Shown here piece after piece: positions 18,644 through 27,789 of a DNA stretch of 64,000 nucleotides (positions are counted from its first letter, which is position 1; the number at the start of each line of letters is the position of its first letter). The notes beneath the pieces were generated by a model. The model saw only the letters and a program-made list of their open reading frames with translations. It was not told the DNA's origin and did not search any database. The DNA is from Oenococcus kitaharae DSM 17330. GTDB lineage: Bacteria; Bacillota; Bacilli; Lactobacillales; Lactobacillaceae. Location of the stretch: positions 1,002,387 to 1,066,386 of the forward strand of contig NZ_CM001398.1 in the NCBI RefSeq assembly GCF_000241055.1, written 5' to 3'. Position numbers and translations under genes: made by a program.

Positions 18644-18952
18644 ATGGCAGAAAGAAAAATTCGGATCCGGTTAAAGGCTTATGAGCATCGTACGATCGAT
18701 GTCTCTGCAGCGAAGATTGTCGAGACAGCAAAGCGCACTGGTGCTCAAGTTGTTGGGCCAATTCCTTTGCCAACTGAACGCACACTCTATACGATTCTGC
18801 GTTCACCTCATAAGCATAAGGATTCACGTGAACAATTCGAAATGCGTACACATAAGCGTTTGATTGATGTTGTTAACCCTACTGATAAGACGGTTGACTC
18901 TTTGAGAAAACTGGATCTTCCAGCAGGCGTCGCAATCGAAATCAAATTGTAA
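18644..18952 (+). CDS. rpsJ: 30S ribosomal protein S10
   Basis: S10 (102 aa) is the 3' head-domain protein of the small subunit and, as NusE, an antitermination partner of NusB. The family pattern [25 protein letters not shown] and [23 protein letters not shown] is intact. It is the first gene of the S10-spc-alpha superoperon, behind a structured leader. The ribosome binding site GAAAGGA precedes the ATG. Confidence 0.98.
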   Translation: MAERKIRIRLKAYEHRTIDVSAAKIVETAKRTGAQVVGPIPLPTERTLYTILRSPHKHKDSREQFEMRTHKRLIDVVNPTDKTVDSLRKLDLPAGVAIEIKL

Positions 18953-18971
18953 TTTATAAAAGGAGAAAGTC

Positions 18972-19703
18972 ATGACAAAAGGTATCTTAGGCCGAAAAAT
19001 CGGTATGACTCAGGTTTTCACCAGCAAAGGTGAACTAGTTCCTGTCACTGTCATTGAAGTGCTGCCTAACACGGTTCTTCAAGTCAAGACTCCTGAGACG
19101 GACGGCTATTCAGCTGTTCAGCTTGGTGTCTTCGACAAGCGCAAGATTGCTGCTAACAAACCTGAACAAGGTCACGCAAAAAAAGCTAACGCGACCCCTA
19201 AGCGCTACATTCGCGAAATTCGTGACGCGGAAGGCGATTACAAACAAGGAGATCAAGTTGAAGTCAGCATTTTTAATGCTGGTGAATATGTTGATGTTCA
19301 AGGGATTACAAAGGGACATGGATTCCAGGGCTCAATTAAGCGTTTAGGACAGTCTCGTGGACCAATGGCTCACGGATCTCGTTATCACCGTCGTCCTGGT
19401 TCTATGGGCGCTATTATCAACAAAGTTTTCAAGGGCAAGCTGCTTCCTGGACAAATGGGTGGCGACATTCGCACCGCTCAGAAGCTGTTGGTTGTTGCCA
19501 TTGATAAGAGCAGTAATTTAATTTTGATTAAAGGCAACGTCCCTGGTGCTAACAAGAGCTTTGTCACAATCAAGTCTACAGTGAAAGCTTACAAAGCAAG
19601 TGACATTAAATTGGCCGGCGCTGTTGGCCAAGAGACAACAAAAGAAACTACTACACAAAATACTCAAGCAGATGCTGATAATGGCGCTGCTTCCGCGAAA
19701 TGA
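18972..19703 (+). CDS. rplC: 50S ribosomal protein L3
   Basis: L3 (243 aa) nucleates assembly of the large subunit and reaches the peptidyl transferase centre. It begins [15 protein letters not shown] and carries the central [30 protein letters not shown] loop. The ordinary protein ends near residue 208; here a Thr/Gln/Ala-rich tail of roughly 30 residues ([18 protein letters not shown]) extends it and is probably disordered. AGGAGA precedes the start. It is followed by rplD, whose real start lies 14 nt beyond the rplC stop. Confidence 0.97.
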   Translation: MTKGILGRKIGMTQVFTSKGELVPVTVIEVLPNTVLQVKTPETDGYSAVQLGVFDKRKIAANKPEQGHAKKANATPKRYIREIRDAEGDYKQGDQVEVSIFNAGEYVDVQGITKGHGFQGSIKRLGQSRGPMAHGSRYHRRPGSMGAIINKVFKGKLLPGQMGGDIRTAQKLLVVAIDKSSNLILIKGNVPGANKSFVTIKSTVKAYKASDIKLAGAVGQETTKETTTQNTQADADNGAASAK

Positions 19704-19717
19704 GAAAGGAGAACCAA

Positions 19718-20341
19718 ATGACTAAAGTTGCTTTATTTAAACAAGATGGTGCCAAAGCTGGCGAAGTCGAATTAAACGATGCTGTTTTTGCGATTGTACC
19801 TAATGAAGCTGTTGTGACAGATGCCGTTTTGATGCAGCGTGCTTCAATGCGTCAAGGTACTCACTCAGTCAAAAATCGTTCTGCTGTTTCTGGTGGCGGA
19901 AGAAAACCATGGCGTCAGAAGGGAACTGGTAATGCCCGTCAAGGATCCATCCGTGCTCCTCAGTGGCGTGGCGGTGGTATCTCAATGGGACCTACACCTC
20001 GTTCTTATTCTTATAAGATCAATCGTAAAGCTTATCGCTTAGCACTAAAAAGTGCCTTATCCGATAAGGTTGCACAGCAGAATTTTATTGTTGTTGATAA
20101 ATTTGATTTTGATAAGCCATCTACGAAACTCTTTGCGGAGAATTTGTCTAAATTGAATTCGACAAAGAAGACTTTGCTGGTCATTGATGCAGCAGATGAA
20201 AATGTCAAATTATCAGCAAGAAACCTGCCAAACGTGCAGGTTGTGACTGCCCAAGGTGTAAACGTTTATGACTTGGTTCGCGCACAAAAAGTGGTTATCG
20301 CAGAATCAGCCGCAAAGCAGGTTGAGGAGGGATTGAGCTAA
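19718..20341 (+). CDS. rplD: 50S ribosomal protein L4
   Basis: L4 (207 aa) lines the peptide exit tunnel. It contains the conserved loop [23 protein letters not shown] and the following APQWRGGG. The frame can be read from an earlier ATG at 19700 overlapping rplC, but ATG 19718 has AGAAAGGAG directly in front and gives the family N-terminus [10 protein letters not shown]. In gamma-proteobacteria L4 feeds back on the S10 operon; no such role is established here. The stop overlaps the rplW start. Confidence 0.97.
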   Translation: MTKVALFKQDGAKAGEVELNDAVFAIVPNEAVVTDAVLMQRASMRQGTHSVKNRSAVSGGGRKPWRQKGTGNARQGSIRAPQWRGGGISMGPTPRSYSYKINRKAYRLALKSALSDKVAQQNFIVVDKFDFDKPSTKLFAENLSKLNSTKKTLLVIDAADENVKLSARNLPNVQVVTAQGVNVYDLVRAQKVVIAESAAKQVEEGLS

Positions 20342-20640
20342 TGCAAGCACGCGATGTTATTTTACGGCCAATTATCACTGAAGCTTCTATGAGCGGCGCT
20401 GATAAAAAGGTTTATGTTTTCGAAGTAAACCGCAAAGCAACAAAGACTGATGTTAAAGCTGCTATTGCTGAAATCTTCAACGTTACAGTGAAAAAGGTTA
20501 ATATTGCCAACGTTCGTGGTAAAAACAAGCGCATGGGACGATATGAAGGACTTACTCGTAACCGTAAAAAGGCTACTGTTAGTTTGACATCAGATTCACA
20601 AGCTATAGAAGTATTTCAAAATCAAGAAGAAAAAAAATAA
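20341..20640 (+). CDS. rplW: 50S ribosomal protein L23
   Basis: L23 (99 aa) sits at the tunnel exit and docks trigger factor and the signal recognition particle. The sequence shows [35 protein letters not shown] and the [18 protein letters not shown] loop. GAGGAGGGA upstream, inside the end of rplD, is the ribosome binding site. Overlap of stop and start with rplD is one base. Confidence 0.97.
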   Translation: MQARDVILRPIITEASMSGADKKVYVFEVNRKATKTDVKAAIAEIFNVTVKKVNIANVRGKNKRMGRYEGLTRNRKKATVSLTSDSQAIEVFQNQEEKK

Positions 20641-20654
20641 GAAAGGAGTAACGC

Positions 20655-21494
20655 ATGGCTATCAAGACTTATAAACCAACAACCAATGGTCGTCGTAATA
20701 TGAGCGGATTTGATTTTTCCGTTATTACAAAGAAGACTCCGGAAAAAAGTTTGTTGGCAAAGAAATCAAAGACCGGAGCAAGAAATGCTGAAGGTCGAAT
20801 GACCGTTCGCCATCATGGCGGCGGACATAAGCAGCAATACAGAGTTATTGATTTTAAGCGAACTAAAGACAGTTCTACTGCTTTGGTTAAAGCGATCGAA
20901 TATGATCCAAATCGTACCTCTAATATTGCATTGCTTGTTTATGAAGACGGTGTAAAGAGCTACATCTTGGCGCCTAAGGGTCTGGAAGTTGGTACTAAAA
21001 TCCAATCTGGTCCCGATGCCGATATTAAGGTCGGTAATGCGTTGCCGTTGAGCAACATTCCTGAAGGAACTTTAATTCATAACATTGAATTGAAGCCTGG
21101 AAAAGGAGGCCAGTTAGCTCGTTCTGCTGGTACCTCTGCACAAATCCTTGGTAAAGATGACGCTGGCAAATATGTAATTGTCCGCCTGTCTTCCGGCGAA
21201 GTTCGTATGATACTCGCTACCGCCCGTGCTACGATTGGCGAAGTTGGCAATGCAGAGCATTCATTAATCAGTTGGGGAAAAGCAGGCCGTTCACGCTGGC
21301 GCGGTAAGACACCGCATGTTCGTGGTTCAGTTATGAACCCGAATGACCACCCACATGGTGGTGGTGAAGGTAAAGCTCCTGTCGGTCATCCGAGTCCTAT
21401 GAGCCCGTGGGGCAAGAAGTCTTATGGGAATAAGACTCGTGATAAGAAGAAGCCATCTACTAAGTTCATTGTTCGTGGACGGAAGGGTAAGTAA
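20655..21494 (+). CDS. rplB: 50S ribosomal protein L2
   Basis: L2 (279 aa) bridges the subunits and is needed for peptidyl transferase activity. It begins [16 protein letters not shown]. The C-terminal region includes [24 protein letters not shown], with the conserved His near position 230 important for activity. GAAAGGAG precedes the ATG. Confidence 0.98.
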   Translation: MAIKTYKPTTNGRRNMSGFDFSVITKKTPEKSLLAKKSKTGARNAEGRMTVRHHGGGHKQQYRVIDFKRTKDSSTALVKAIEYDPNRTSNIALLVYEDGVKSYILAPKGLEVGTKIQSGPDADIKVGNALPLSNIPEGTLIHNIELKPGKGGQLARSAGTSAQILGKDDAGKYVIVRLSSGEVRMILATARATIGEVGNAEHSLISWGKAGRSRWRGKTPHVRGSVMNPNDHPHGGGEGKAPVGHPSPMSPWGKKSYGNKTRDKKKPSTKFIVRGRKGK

Positions 21495-21506
21495 TCGGAG
21501 GTTTAG

Positions 21507-21788
21507 ATGAGTCGTAGTTTGAAAAAAGGACCTTTCGCTGATCCGTCATTATTGAAAAAGATTGATCAGTTCTCAGGCCAAAATAAAAAACCAGTCATCC
21601 GTACTTGGTCACGTCGTTCAACAATTTTCCCAAGTTTTATTGGATTTACAATTGCTGTTTATGATGGACGCAAGCACGTTCCGGTTTATATCCAAGACGA
21701 TATGGTTGGTCACAAACTCGGTGAGTTTGTTCCAACTCGTACCTTCCGCGGTCATGCCGGTAGTGATGATAAGAAGACAGGAAAGTAA
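21507..21788 (+). CDS. rpsS: 30S ribosomal protein S19
   Basis: S19 (93 aa) pairs with S13 in the head of the small subunit. It begins [18 protein letters not shown] and contains [14 protein letters not shown] and the C-terminal [25 protein letters not shown] precedes the ATG. Confidence 0.98.
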   Translation: MSRSLKKGPFADPSLLKKIDQFSGQNKKPVIRTWSRRSTIFPSFIGFTIAVYDGRKHVPVYIQDDMVGHKLGEFVPTRTFRGHAGSDDKKTGK

Positions 21789-21798
21789 GGAGTAAGTT

Positions 21799-22161
21799 AT
21801 GGCTGATAATGTTACATCTGCAAAAGCCACCGCTTATCAAGTTCGGATCGCAGCCCGTAAAGCACGATTGGTTCTTGATACAGTTCGTGGAAAGAGTGTC
21901 AACGAAGCTTATGCAATCCTGAAATTCCTGCCCAATACAGGAACCGAGCCAGTCTATAAGGTGCTCAATTCAGCGGTTGCTAATGCTGAGAATAATTTTG
22001 CCCTTGATCGGGCAGATCTTATTGTTAAAGAAGCTTACGCCAACGAAGGACCAACTCTCAAGCGTTTTCGTCCTCGTGCCAAGGGTGTTGCCTCAAAAAT
22101 AAATAAACGTACAAGTCATATTACAATCATCGTTGCTGAGAACGATAAGAAAGGAGCTTAA
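21799..22161 (+). CDS. rplV: 50S ribosomal protein L22
   Basis: L22 (120 aa) extends a beta-hairpin into the exit tunnel, the site of macrolide contacts. Visible landmarks are [17 protein letters not shown], the [13 protein letters not shown] stretch, and the tunnel loop [25 protein letters not shown] precedes the ATG; rpsC starts 2 nt after the stop. Confidence 0.98.
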   Translation: MADNVTSAKATAYQVRIAARKARLVLDTVRGKSVNEAYAILKFLPNTGTEPVYKVLNSAVANAENNFALDRADLIVKEAYANEGPTLKRFRPRAKGVASKINKRTSHITIIVAENDKKGA

Positions 22162-22163
22162 AG

Positions 22164-22979
22164 ATGGGCCAAAAGATTAATCCTATTGGATTCCGTGTTG
22201 GAATCATTCGTGATTGGGATGCCAAGTGGTATGCCGACAGAAAAGAATATGTTCCAACTTTGCAAGAAGATCTGCGTATTCGTAAATATCTTGAAAAGAA
22301 TTTAAAAGATGCTGCCGTTGATCGTGTGATGATCGAGCGCACTGAACCAACTCGTATCAACTTGACAATTCATACTGCAAAGCCTGGTATTGTCATTGGT
22401 CGTGGTGGCGCAGACGTTGAACGCCTGCGCAGCGAGCTTTCCAAGTTAACGACGCCTTATAAAGGACAGCCAAAGCGTGTCAACATTAATATTGTTGAGA
22501 TTCGCAAGCCTGACTTAAATGCTCATCTTGTTGGACAGCAGATTGCCTCTGATTTGGAGCGTCGTGTTGCTTTCCGTCGTGCGATGCGCGGTGCCATCCA
22601 AAGAGCGCAAAGAGCTGGTGCGAAGGGTATTCGTACCATGGTTTCCGGTCGTTTGAATGGTGCGGATATCGCTCGTAAGGAGCAATATACCGAAGGAACT
22701 GTCCCACTTCATACTCTGCGTGCAGATATTGATTATTCTTGGGATGAGGCTATGACATCATATGGTAATTTGGGTATCAAGACCTGGATCTACCGTGGTG
22801 ATGCTGAGCACGGCCAGTTTATCAAAGATGAAGATGCAGAAGCTTCGGCTAATAGTCGTGGTTCTCGCAGCGGATCTCGTGGACGCGGCAATGCAGGTAG
22901 CCGTCAAGGCAACCGTCCCCGTCGCCCTCGTGCTGAACAGTCTGCTAATCAAGCAAGAACACAAGGAGGTAATAACTAA
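22164..22979 (+). CDS. rpsC: 30S ribosomal protein S3 with long Arg/Gly-rich tail
   Basis: S3 lines the mRNA entry channel and has helicase-related function. It begins [12 protein letters not shown]. The KH domain contains [15 protein letters not shown], and the C-terminal domain contains [30 protein letters not shown]. The core ends near residue 215. An additional tail of about 55 residues begins acidic (DEDAEAS) and continues with RG/SG-rich sequence ([20 protein letters not shown]). Total length is 271 aa against about 215-230 in most relatives. Its stop overlaps the rplP start, and GGAGG sits inside the tail-coding sequence. Confidence 0.97.
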   Translation: MGQKINPIGFRVGIIRDWDAKWYADRKEYVPTLQEDLRIRKYLEKNLKDAAVDRVMIERTEPTRINLTIHTAKPGIVIGRGGADVERLRSELSKLTTPYKGQPKRVNINIVEIRKPDLNAHLVGQQIASDLERRVAFRRAMRGAIQRAQRAGAKGIRTMVSGRLNGADIARKEQYTEGTVPLHTLRADIDYSWDEAMTSYGNLGIKTWIYRGDAEHGQFIKDEDAEASANSRGSRSGSRGRGNAGSRQGNRPRRPRAEQSANQARTQGGNN

Positions 22980-23410
22980 TGTTAGTTCCTAAACGTGTTA
23001 AATACCGTCGTGTTCATCGTGGCCATATGCGCGGTGAAGCTAAAGGCGGTCGTACTGTTGCCTTTGGTGATTACGGTTTACAGGCAATTGAAAATAATTG
23101 GATCACCAATCGTCAAATCGAAGCTGCCCGTGTTGCGATGACTCGTTACATGAAGCGTGGCGGTAAAGTTTGGATTAAGATTTTCCCACAGAAATCTTAC
23201 ACTTCAAAGGGTGTAGGTGTTCGTATGGGTAACGGAAAAGGTGCTCCAGAAGGCTGGGTTGCACCAACTAAACGGGGAACAATTATGTTCGAAGTTGGTG
23301 GCGTAAACGAAGCTACTGCTAAGGAAGCTTTGCGTTTGGCAATGCATAAATTGCCAATTAAAGCTAAGATCGTTAGCAAAGCTGAAGCAGCAGAGGAGGT
23401 AAGCGCATAA
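22979..23410 (+). CDS. rplP: 50S ribosomal protein L16
   Basis: L16 (143 aa) positions the A-site tRNA and is one of the last proteins to join the large subunit. It begins [14 protein letters not shown]. Family landmarks [36 protein letters not shown] and [20 protein letters not shown] are present. It overlaps rpsC and rpmC by one base at each end, an arrangement typical of this operon. Confidence 0.98.
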   Translation: MLVPKRVKYRRVHRGHMRGEAKGGRTVAFGDYGLQAIENNWITNRQIEAARVAMTRYMKRGGKVWIKIFPQKSYTSKGVGVRMGNGKGAPEGWVAPTKRGTIMFEVGGVNEATAKEALRLAMHKLPIKAKIVSKAEAAEEVSA

Positions 23411-23619
23411 TGAAAGCTTCAGAACTTAAAGGTCTGTCTCGCGATGATTTGTTGAAGCGTGAAAAAGATGCAAAAACTGAGCTCTTCAATTTGCGTTTCC
23501 AACAAGCTGCTGGACAGTTAGAAAACACTGCTCGTCTTTCAACAGTTAAAAAAGACATTGCAAGAATCAAAACAGAGCTTCGTGCTCAAGAAATCGCGGC
23601 TGGAAAGGCTAAGGCATAA
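23410..23619 (+). CDS. rpmC: 50S ribosomal protein L29
   Basis: L29 (69 aa) is a small helical protein at the tunnel exit next to L23. It begins [25 protein letters not shown]... with the [30 protein letters not shown] core. GGAGG within the end of rplP serves as ribosome binding site. Confidence 0.97.
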   Translation: MKASELKGLSRDDLLKREKDAKTELFNLRFQQAAGQLENTARLSTVKKDIARIKTELRAQEIAAGKAKA

Positions 23620-23629
23620 GGAGGTTATT

Positions 23630-23896
23630 ATGAGTGAAGAACGTAATGCACGTAAAGTTTACCGTGGACGTGTCGTTTCCGATAAGATGGATAAGACGAT
23701 TTCTGTCGCAGTTGAAACTTATAAGAATCATCCTGTATACGGCAAGCGAGTTAAGTACACGAAAAAGCTTAAGGCACATGATGAGAACAATACTGCTAAG
23801 TTGAATGATATTGTTGAAATCATGGAAACCCGTCCACTATCCGCTACTAAACGTTTTCGTTTGGTTCGTGTAGTTGAAGAAGCAGTGATCTTATAA
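23630..23896 (+). CDS. rpsQ: 30S ribosomal protein S17
   Basis: S17 (88 aa) binds 16S rRNA in the body of the small subunit. It begins [25 protein letters not shown] and contains [21 protein letters not shown]. The frame is open earlier (23558) but ATG 23630, 5 nt downstream of AAGGAGG, gives the family start. Confidence 0.97.
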   Translation: MSEERNARKVYRGRVVSDKMDKTISVAVETYKNHPVYGKRVKYTKKLKAHDENNTAKLNDIVEIMETRPLSATKRFRLVRVVEEAVIL

Positions 23897-23917
23897 TAAT
23901 TTGAAAGGAGCGGAACT

Positions 23918-24286
23918 ATGATTCAGCAAGAAAGTCGCCTAAAAGTTGCAGATAACTCGGGCGCTCGTGAAATTTTAACAATTAAAGTTCTTGGTGGTTC
24001 AGGTCGGAAGTTTGCTAATATCGGTGACATGATTGTCGCTACGGTTAAGCAAGCTATTCCAGGCGGTACTGTCAAGAAAGGCGATGTCGTTAAAGCTGTT
24101 ATTGTTCGTACGGTACGTGGTATTCATCGTATTGACGGATCTTATATCAAGTTTGACGAAAACGCCGCGGTTATTGTCAGAGATGATAAGACGCCTGTCG
24201 GCACGCGTATTTTCGGCCCTGTGGCTCGTGAATTACGTGATAATGAATATATGCGTATCGTTAGTCTTGCGCCGGAAGTTCTATAA
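23918..24286 (+). CDS. rplN: 50S ribosomal protein L14
   Basis: L14 (122 aa) lies at the subunit interface and forms bridges B5 and B8. Landmarks are [31 protein letters not shown] and [22 protein letters not shown] precedes the ATG. Confidence 0.98.
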   Translation: MIQQESRLKVADNSGAREILTIKVLGGSGRKFANIGDMIVATVKQAIPGGTVKKGDVVKAVIVRTVRGIHRIDGSYIKFDENAAVIVRDDKTPVGTRIFGPVARELRDNEYMRIVSLAPEVL

Positions 24287-24297
24287 AGGGGGATCAC

Positions 24298-24567
24298 ATG
24301 AATATTAAAACCGGAGATAAAGTCCGCGTGATCGCTGGTAAGGACAAAGGCAAAGAAGGAACGGTTACCAAGGTTATCTTGAAAACTGATCGTGTCGTTG
24401 TTGAAGGCGTGAACAAAGTAAAAAAGCATCAAAAGCCGACTCAGGCAGAGCCTAAGGGCGGTATCGTTGAGAAAGAGGCTGCTTTGCATGTTTCTAATGT
24501 GAAGCTGGTAGATGCCTCATCTCAAAAGAATCATCGTGTTAACAAAAACGATGAGAATAAAAAATAA
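24298..24567 (+). CDS. rplX: 50S ribosomal protein L24
   Basis: L24 (89 aa) is an early assembly initiator of the large subunit near the tunnel exit. The KOW motif region [20 protein letters not shown] is clear, followed by [20 protein letters not shown] precedes the ATG. The product is somewhat shorter than the roughly 100-105 residues common in the family. Confidence 0.96.
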   Translation: MNIKTGDKVRVIAGKDKGKEGTVTKVILKTDRVVVEGVNKVKKHQKPTQAEPKGGIVEKEAALHVSNVKLVDASSQKNHRVNKNDENKK

Positions 24568-24585
24568 TCGGGAGAAATCATTTTC

Positions 24586-25128
24586 ATGGTAAATGCATTA
24601 AAAGAGAAATATGTTAATGAAGTTCAACCGGCTTTGATCTCTAAGTTTAGCTATCAGTCATCAATGCAAGCACCAAAACTCGAGAAGATTGTCTTGAATA
24701 TGGGTGTTGGTGATGCTGTTACTAATTCAAATAACTTAGACGAAGCTGTTGCTGAACTCAGATTAATTGCTGGTCAGCAGCCGGTTATCACAAAGGCTAA
24801 GAAATCTATTGCTGGTTTTCGTCTTCGTGAAGGTATGAGTATTGGAAGCAAAGTTACATTACGCGGTGACCGCATGTATGATTTTTTGGACAAACTGATC
24901 AATGTCGCTCTGCCTCGTGTGCGTGATTTTCGTGGAACTTCAAAGAAGTCTTTCGATGGTCGTGGAAACTACACATTAGGTATCAAAGAACAACTCATTT
25001 TTCCCGAAATTAATTATGATGATGTTAATCGTGTTCGTGGACTTGATATCGTTATTGTTACTACGGCCAACACTGATGAAGAAGGCTTGGCATTGCTGAG
25101 TCAGCTCGGTTTGCCGTTTGCAAAATAA
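24586..25128 (+). CDS. rplE: 50S ribosomal protein L5
   Basis: L5 (180 aa) anchors 5S rRNA in the central protuberance. Landmarks are [42 protein letters not shown] and [29 protein letters not shown]. In most Firmicutes rpsN follows directly; here a 120-bp noncoding gap follows instead. Confidence 0.98.
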   Translation: MVNALKEKYVNEVQPALISKFSYQSSMQAPKLEKIVLNMGVGDAVTNSNNLDEAVAELRLIAGQQPVITKAKKSIAGFRLREGMSIGSKVTLRGDRMYDFLDKLINVALPRVRDFRGTSKKSFDGRGNYTLGIKEQLIFPEINYDDVNRVRGLDIVIVTTANTDEEGLALLSQLGLPFAK

Positions 25129-25248
25129 TCATTAAGAACAGAAACAAAGTACCGCTATTGGGCAAGAGTGCTTTTTAGATAGATTATCCAAGGATGTTTT
25201 GTCTAAAAAGTTATTTGCTACGCGACAACTGTAGGAAGGATAAAAATT
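25129..25248 (+). other. noncoding gap at the usual rpsN site, with 40-nt hairpin
   Basis: No frame in this 120-bp gap encodes a zinc-ribbon S14 (no CxxC pairs). The gap contains a perfect 9-bp inverted repeat, CTTTTTAGA (25171-25179) with TCTAAAAAG (25202-25210), with a further ATC/GAT pairing at its centre, giving a 40-nt hairpin. It is not followed by a U tract, so it is unlikely to be a terminator. It ends 22 nt before the rpsH ribosome binding site and may be an RNA control element or the scar of rpsN loss. Confidence 0.5.
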
Positions 25249-25650
25249 ATGACAATGACTGATCCCATCGCAGATTTTCTGACTCGTATTCGTAATGCGA
25301 ACATGGTTCGCCATGAAAACGTCGAGGTGCCTGCTTCAAAGATCAAAGTTAGTATGGCTCAAATCCTCAAGGATGAAGGCTTTATTAATGATTACCAAAT
25401 CGTCGATACACCAAATAAGCAAGGCTTGATTTCGTTAAACTTAAAATACGGTCCTAATCGTGAACGTGTTATCACAGGATTGAAGCGTATTTCAAAACCC
25501 GGTCTTCGTTCTTATGTATCTTCGGATGCTGTTCCCAAAGTTTTGAATGGCTTGGGAATTGCAATTTTATCAACATCGGAAGGTGTTTTAACAGATAAGG
25601 CAGCTCGTGCAAAGAAAATCGGTGGCGAAGTTATCGCTTTCGTCTGGTAA
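25249..25650 (+). CDS. rpsH: 30S ribosomal protein S8
   Basis: S8 (133 aa) binds helix 21 of 16S rRNA and in E. coli represses its own operon. Landmarks are [35 protein letters not shown], and the C-terminal [31 protein letters not shown] ending. ATG 25249 ([10 protein letters not shown]) has AGGAAGGA 8 nt upstream; a second in-frame ATG at 25255 is possible. Confidence 0.97.
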   Translation: MTMTDPIADFLTRIRNANMVRHENVEVPASKIKVSMAQILKDEGFINDYQIVDTPNKQGLISLNLKYGPNRERVITGLKRISKPGLRSYVSSDAVPKVLNGLGIAILSTSEGVLTDKAARAKKIGGEVIAFVW

Positions 25651-25689
25651 TTTAGTACATGGTTCATTTATCTAGAAAAGGAGAAAACC

Positions 25690-26226
25690 ATGAGTCGTAT
25701 TGGAAATAAAGAAATCACCGTTCCTGCCGGTGTTGAAGTTAAGCAGGATCAAGAAATTGTGACCGTGAAGGGACCGAAAGGTGAAATTTCTCGGCCTATT
25801 GCTAGTGCAATTTCGATGACAATTAACGGTAATGAAATCAAGTTTAGTCGTCCCGATGATTCAAATCGCAACAAAGCTTTGCATGGTACAACACGTGCAA
25901 ATGTTGCTAATATGATTGAAGGCGTTTCTAATGGCTTCAAAAAAAATCTTGAACTCGTTGGTGTTGGATATCGTGCTTCTAAACAAGGTGACAAACTTGT
26001 TTTGACAGTTGGATTTTCACATCCAGTGGAGTTTGCTGCTCGTGATGGGTTGACCGTTAACGTGCCTGACTCTACTCATATTTCTGTGGAAGGTATTTCT
26101 AAACAACGTGTTGGAGATTTCGCTGCAGAAATTCGTGGTGTCCGTCCTCCTGAACCTTATAAAGGTAAGGGAATTCGTTATGAAGGCGAAGTTGTACGCC
26201 GTAAGGAAGGTAAGACTGGTAAGTAA
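25690..26226 (+). CDS. rplF: 50S ribosomal protein L6
   Basis: L6 (178 aa) lies near the sarcin-ricin loop and the factor-binding site. It begins [14 protein letters not shown] and carries [21 protein letters not shown] and the C-terminal [19 protein letters not shown] signature. AAAAGGAG precedes the ATG. Confidence 0.98.
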   Translation: MSRIGNKEITVPAGVEVKQDQEIVTVKGPKGEISRPIASAISMTINGNEIKFSRPDDSNRNKALHGTTRANVANMIEGVSNGFKKNLELVGVGYRASKQGDKLVLTVGFSHPVEFAARDGLTVNVPDSTHISVEGISKQRVGDFAAEIRGVRPPEPYKGKGIRYEGEVVRRKEGKTGK

Positions 26227-26257
26227 CCGGCCTTAAATATAAAAAGGAAGCATTGCT

Positions 26258-26614
26258 ATGATCACAAAACCAGATAAAAACAAGACGCGTCAAAGGCGTC
26301 ACGCGCGTGTGCGCGGAAAGATTTCTGGTACTGCACAGCGCCCCCGTTTGAGCGTATTCCGTTCGAATTCAAACATCTACGCACAAGTAATTGATGACGT
26401 AGCGGGTGTAACGCTAGCAAGTGCCTCTACTTTGGATAAAGAAAACCAAGGTGGAACAAAATCTGAACAAGCTGCAAAAGTTGGCGAATCTGTTGCTAAA
26501 GCGGCTACGAAAAAAAATATCACGGAAGTTGTTTTTGACCGTAGTGGATATCTCTACCATGGTCGCGTTGAAGCATTAGCTGATGGCGCTCGTGAAGCAG
26601 GTTTGAAATTCTAA
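26258..26614 (+). CDS. rplR: 50S ribosomal protein L18
   Basis: L18 (118 aa) binds 5S rRNA together with L5. Landmarks are [37 protein letters not shown] (read in parts) and the C-terminal [35 protein letters not shown] precedes the ATG. Confidence 0.98.
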   Translation: MITKPDKNKTRQRRHARVRGKISGTAQRPRLSVFRSNSNIYAQVIDDVAGVTLASASTLDKENQGGTKSEQAAKVGESVAKAATKKNITEVVFDRSGYLYHGRVEALADGAREAGLKF

Positions 26615-26632
26615 AGGAGAGGAGGAGAAGTT

Positions 26633-27130
26633 ATGGCAGAATATATTAACCCAAATGCACTTGGTGATCTTGAAGAAAATGTTGTTTCGATCAACCGTGT
26701 TACAAAAGTTGTTAAAGGTGGCCGGCGTTTGCGTTTTGCTGCGTTGGTTATCGTTGGTGACAAAAATGGCCATGTTGGTTATGGTACTGGTAAAGCACAA
26801 GAAGTCCCAGAAGCAATTCGAAAAGCAGTTGAAGATGCTAAGCGTCATTTAGTTGAGGTGCCAACTGTTGGAACAACGATTCCTCATGATGTCCTTGGAG
26901 TTGATGGTGGCGGAAAAGTGCTTTTGAAACCCGCCTCTGAAGGTTCTGGAGTCGCTGCAGGTGGTTCTACTCGGCCGATTATGGAACTAGCCGGTGTTGC
27001 CGATGTTACGGCTAAGTCACTTGGTTCATCTACGGCGGTCAACGTTGTTCGCGCAACTTTTGATGCTTTGACAAATTTGAAGGAAGCCAAGGTCGTCGCT
27101 GCATTACGCGGTGTTGATCTTGGACAATAA
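26633..27130 (+). CDS. rpsE: 30S ribosomal protein S5
   Basis: S5 (165 aa) is a decoding-fidelity protein at the mRNA entry channel. The double-stranded RNA-binding N-terminal part has [20 protein letters not shown] and [18 protein letters not shown]. The C-terminal part has [10 protein letters not shown] and [23 protein letters not shown] precedes the ATG. Confidence 0.98.
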   Translation: MAEYINPNALGDLEENVVSINRVTKVVKGGRRLRFAALVIVGDKNGHVGYGTGKAQEVPEAIRKAVEDAKRHLVEVPTVGTTIPHDVLGVDGGGKVLLKPASEGSGVAAGGSTRPIMELAGVADVTAKSLGSSTAVNVVRATFDALTNLKEAKVVAALRGVDLGQ

Positions 27131-27140
27131 TGGAGGAGAA

Positions 27141-27323
27141 ATGGCTGATTTAAAAATTACTTTAATTAAAAGTATTGCACATCGCGAGCCTAGACAAAGA
27201 GTGATTGCGAAGTCCCTTGGTTTGGGTCGTGTGCACTCCTCTGTTGTTCGCCCCGATAACGCTGCGACTCGTGGCATTATTTTTAAGATCGCTCATCTTG
27301 TAACAGTTGAGGAGGTTAACTAA
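27141..27323 (+). CDS. rpmD: 50S ribosomal protein L30
   Basis: L30 (60 aa) is a small large-subunit protein. The frame is open from 27111, overlapping rpsE, but ATG 27141 ([10 protein letters not shown]) sits 4 nt after GGAGGAG and gives the normal length. The core [26 protein letters not shown] is typical. Confidence 0.97.
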   Translation: MADLKITLIKSIAHREPRQRVIAKSLGLGRVHSSVVRPDNAATRGIIFKIAHLVTVEEVN

Positions 27324-27785
27324 ATGGATTTATCAACTTTAAAACCAGTTGCTGGCTCTAGAAAAGCGGCTACTCGTAAGGCCCGTGGTTTTGGCGGTAA
27401 AGGTAAGACTGCTGGTCGTGGTCAAAAGGGCCAGAAGGCTCGTGAAGGAAAGAAACTTCGTTTGAGCTTTGAAGGTGGTCAAATGCCTTTGATGAGGCGT
27501 ATGCCAAAAAGAGGTTTCAATAATTTTTCTCGTAAAGAGTTTGCCATTGTTAACTTGGATATGCTGAACAAATTTGATGACGGTGCCACGGTTTCAGCTG
27601 CTTCCTTGGTTGATGCAGGTTTAATTAAAAAAGAGTTGTCAGGTGTAAAAGTATTAGCATCTGGTAAACTAGAGAAGAAGCTTACGATCCAAGTAAGCAA
27701 AGCCTCTAAGGCTGCTCAAACTGCGATTGCACAAGCAGGCAGTACACTTGTATTCACAAGTGCTCAGGATGATTCAGAAAACTAA
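27324..27785 (+). CDS. rplO: 50S ribosomal protein L15
   Basis: L15 (153 aa) is an early-binding large-subunit protein. Landmarks are KARGFGGKGKTAGRGQKGQKAREG and FEGGQMPLMRRMPKRGFNN. The start follows the rpmD stop without a gap, with GAGGAGG inside rpmD. It precedes secY as in most bacteria. Confidence 0.97.
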   Translation: MDLSTLKPVAGSRKAATRKARGFGGKGKTAGRGQKGQKAREGKKLRLSFEGGQMPLMRRMPKRGFNNFSRKEFAIVNLDMLNKFDDGATVSAASLVDAGLIKKELSGVKVLASGKLEKKLTIQVSKASKAAQTAIAQAGSTLVFTSAQDDSEN

Positions 27786-27789
27786 TTAC

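Noticed and set aside
25171..25210. Intrinsic terminator within the ribosomal cluster
   Set aside because: The stem is AT-rich and is followed by TTATTTGC rather than a U run; termination there would cut off essential genes.
25132..25314. Minus-strand 60-codon frame in the rplE-rpsH gap
   Set aside because: It runs into rpsH in antisense, has no ribosome binding site, and its cysteines do not form an S14 zinc ribbon.
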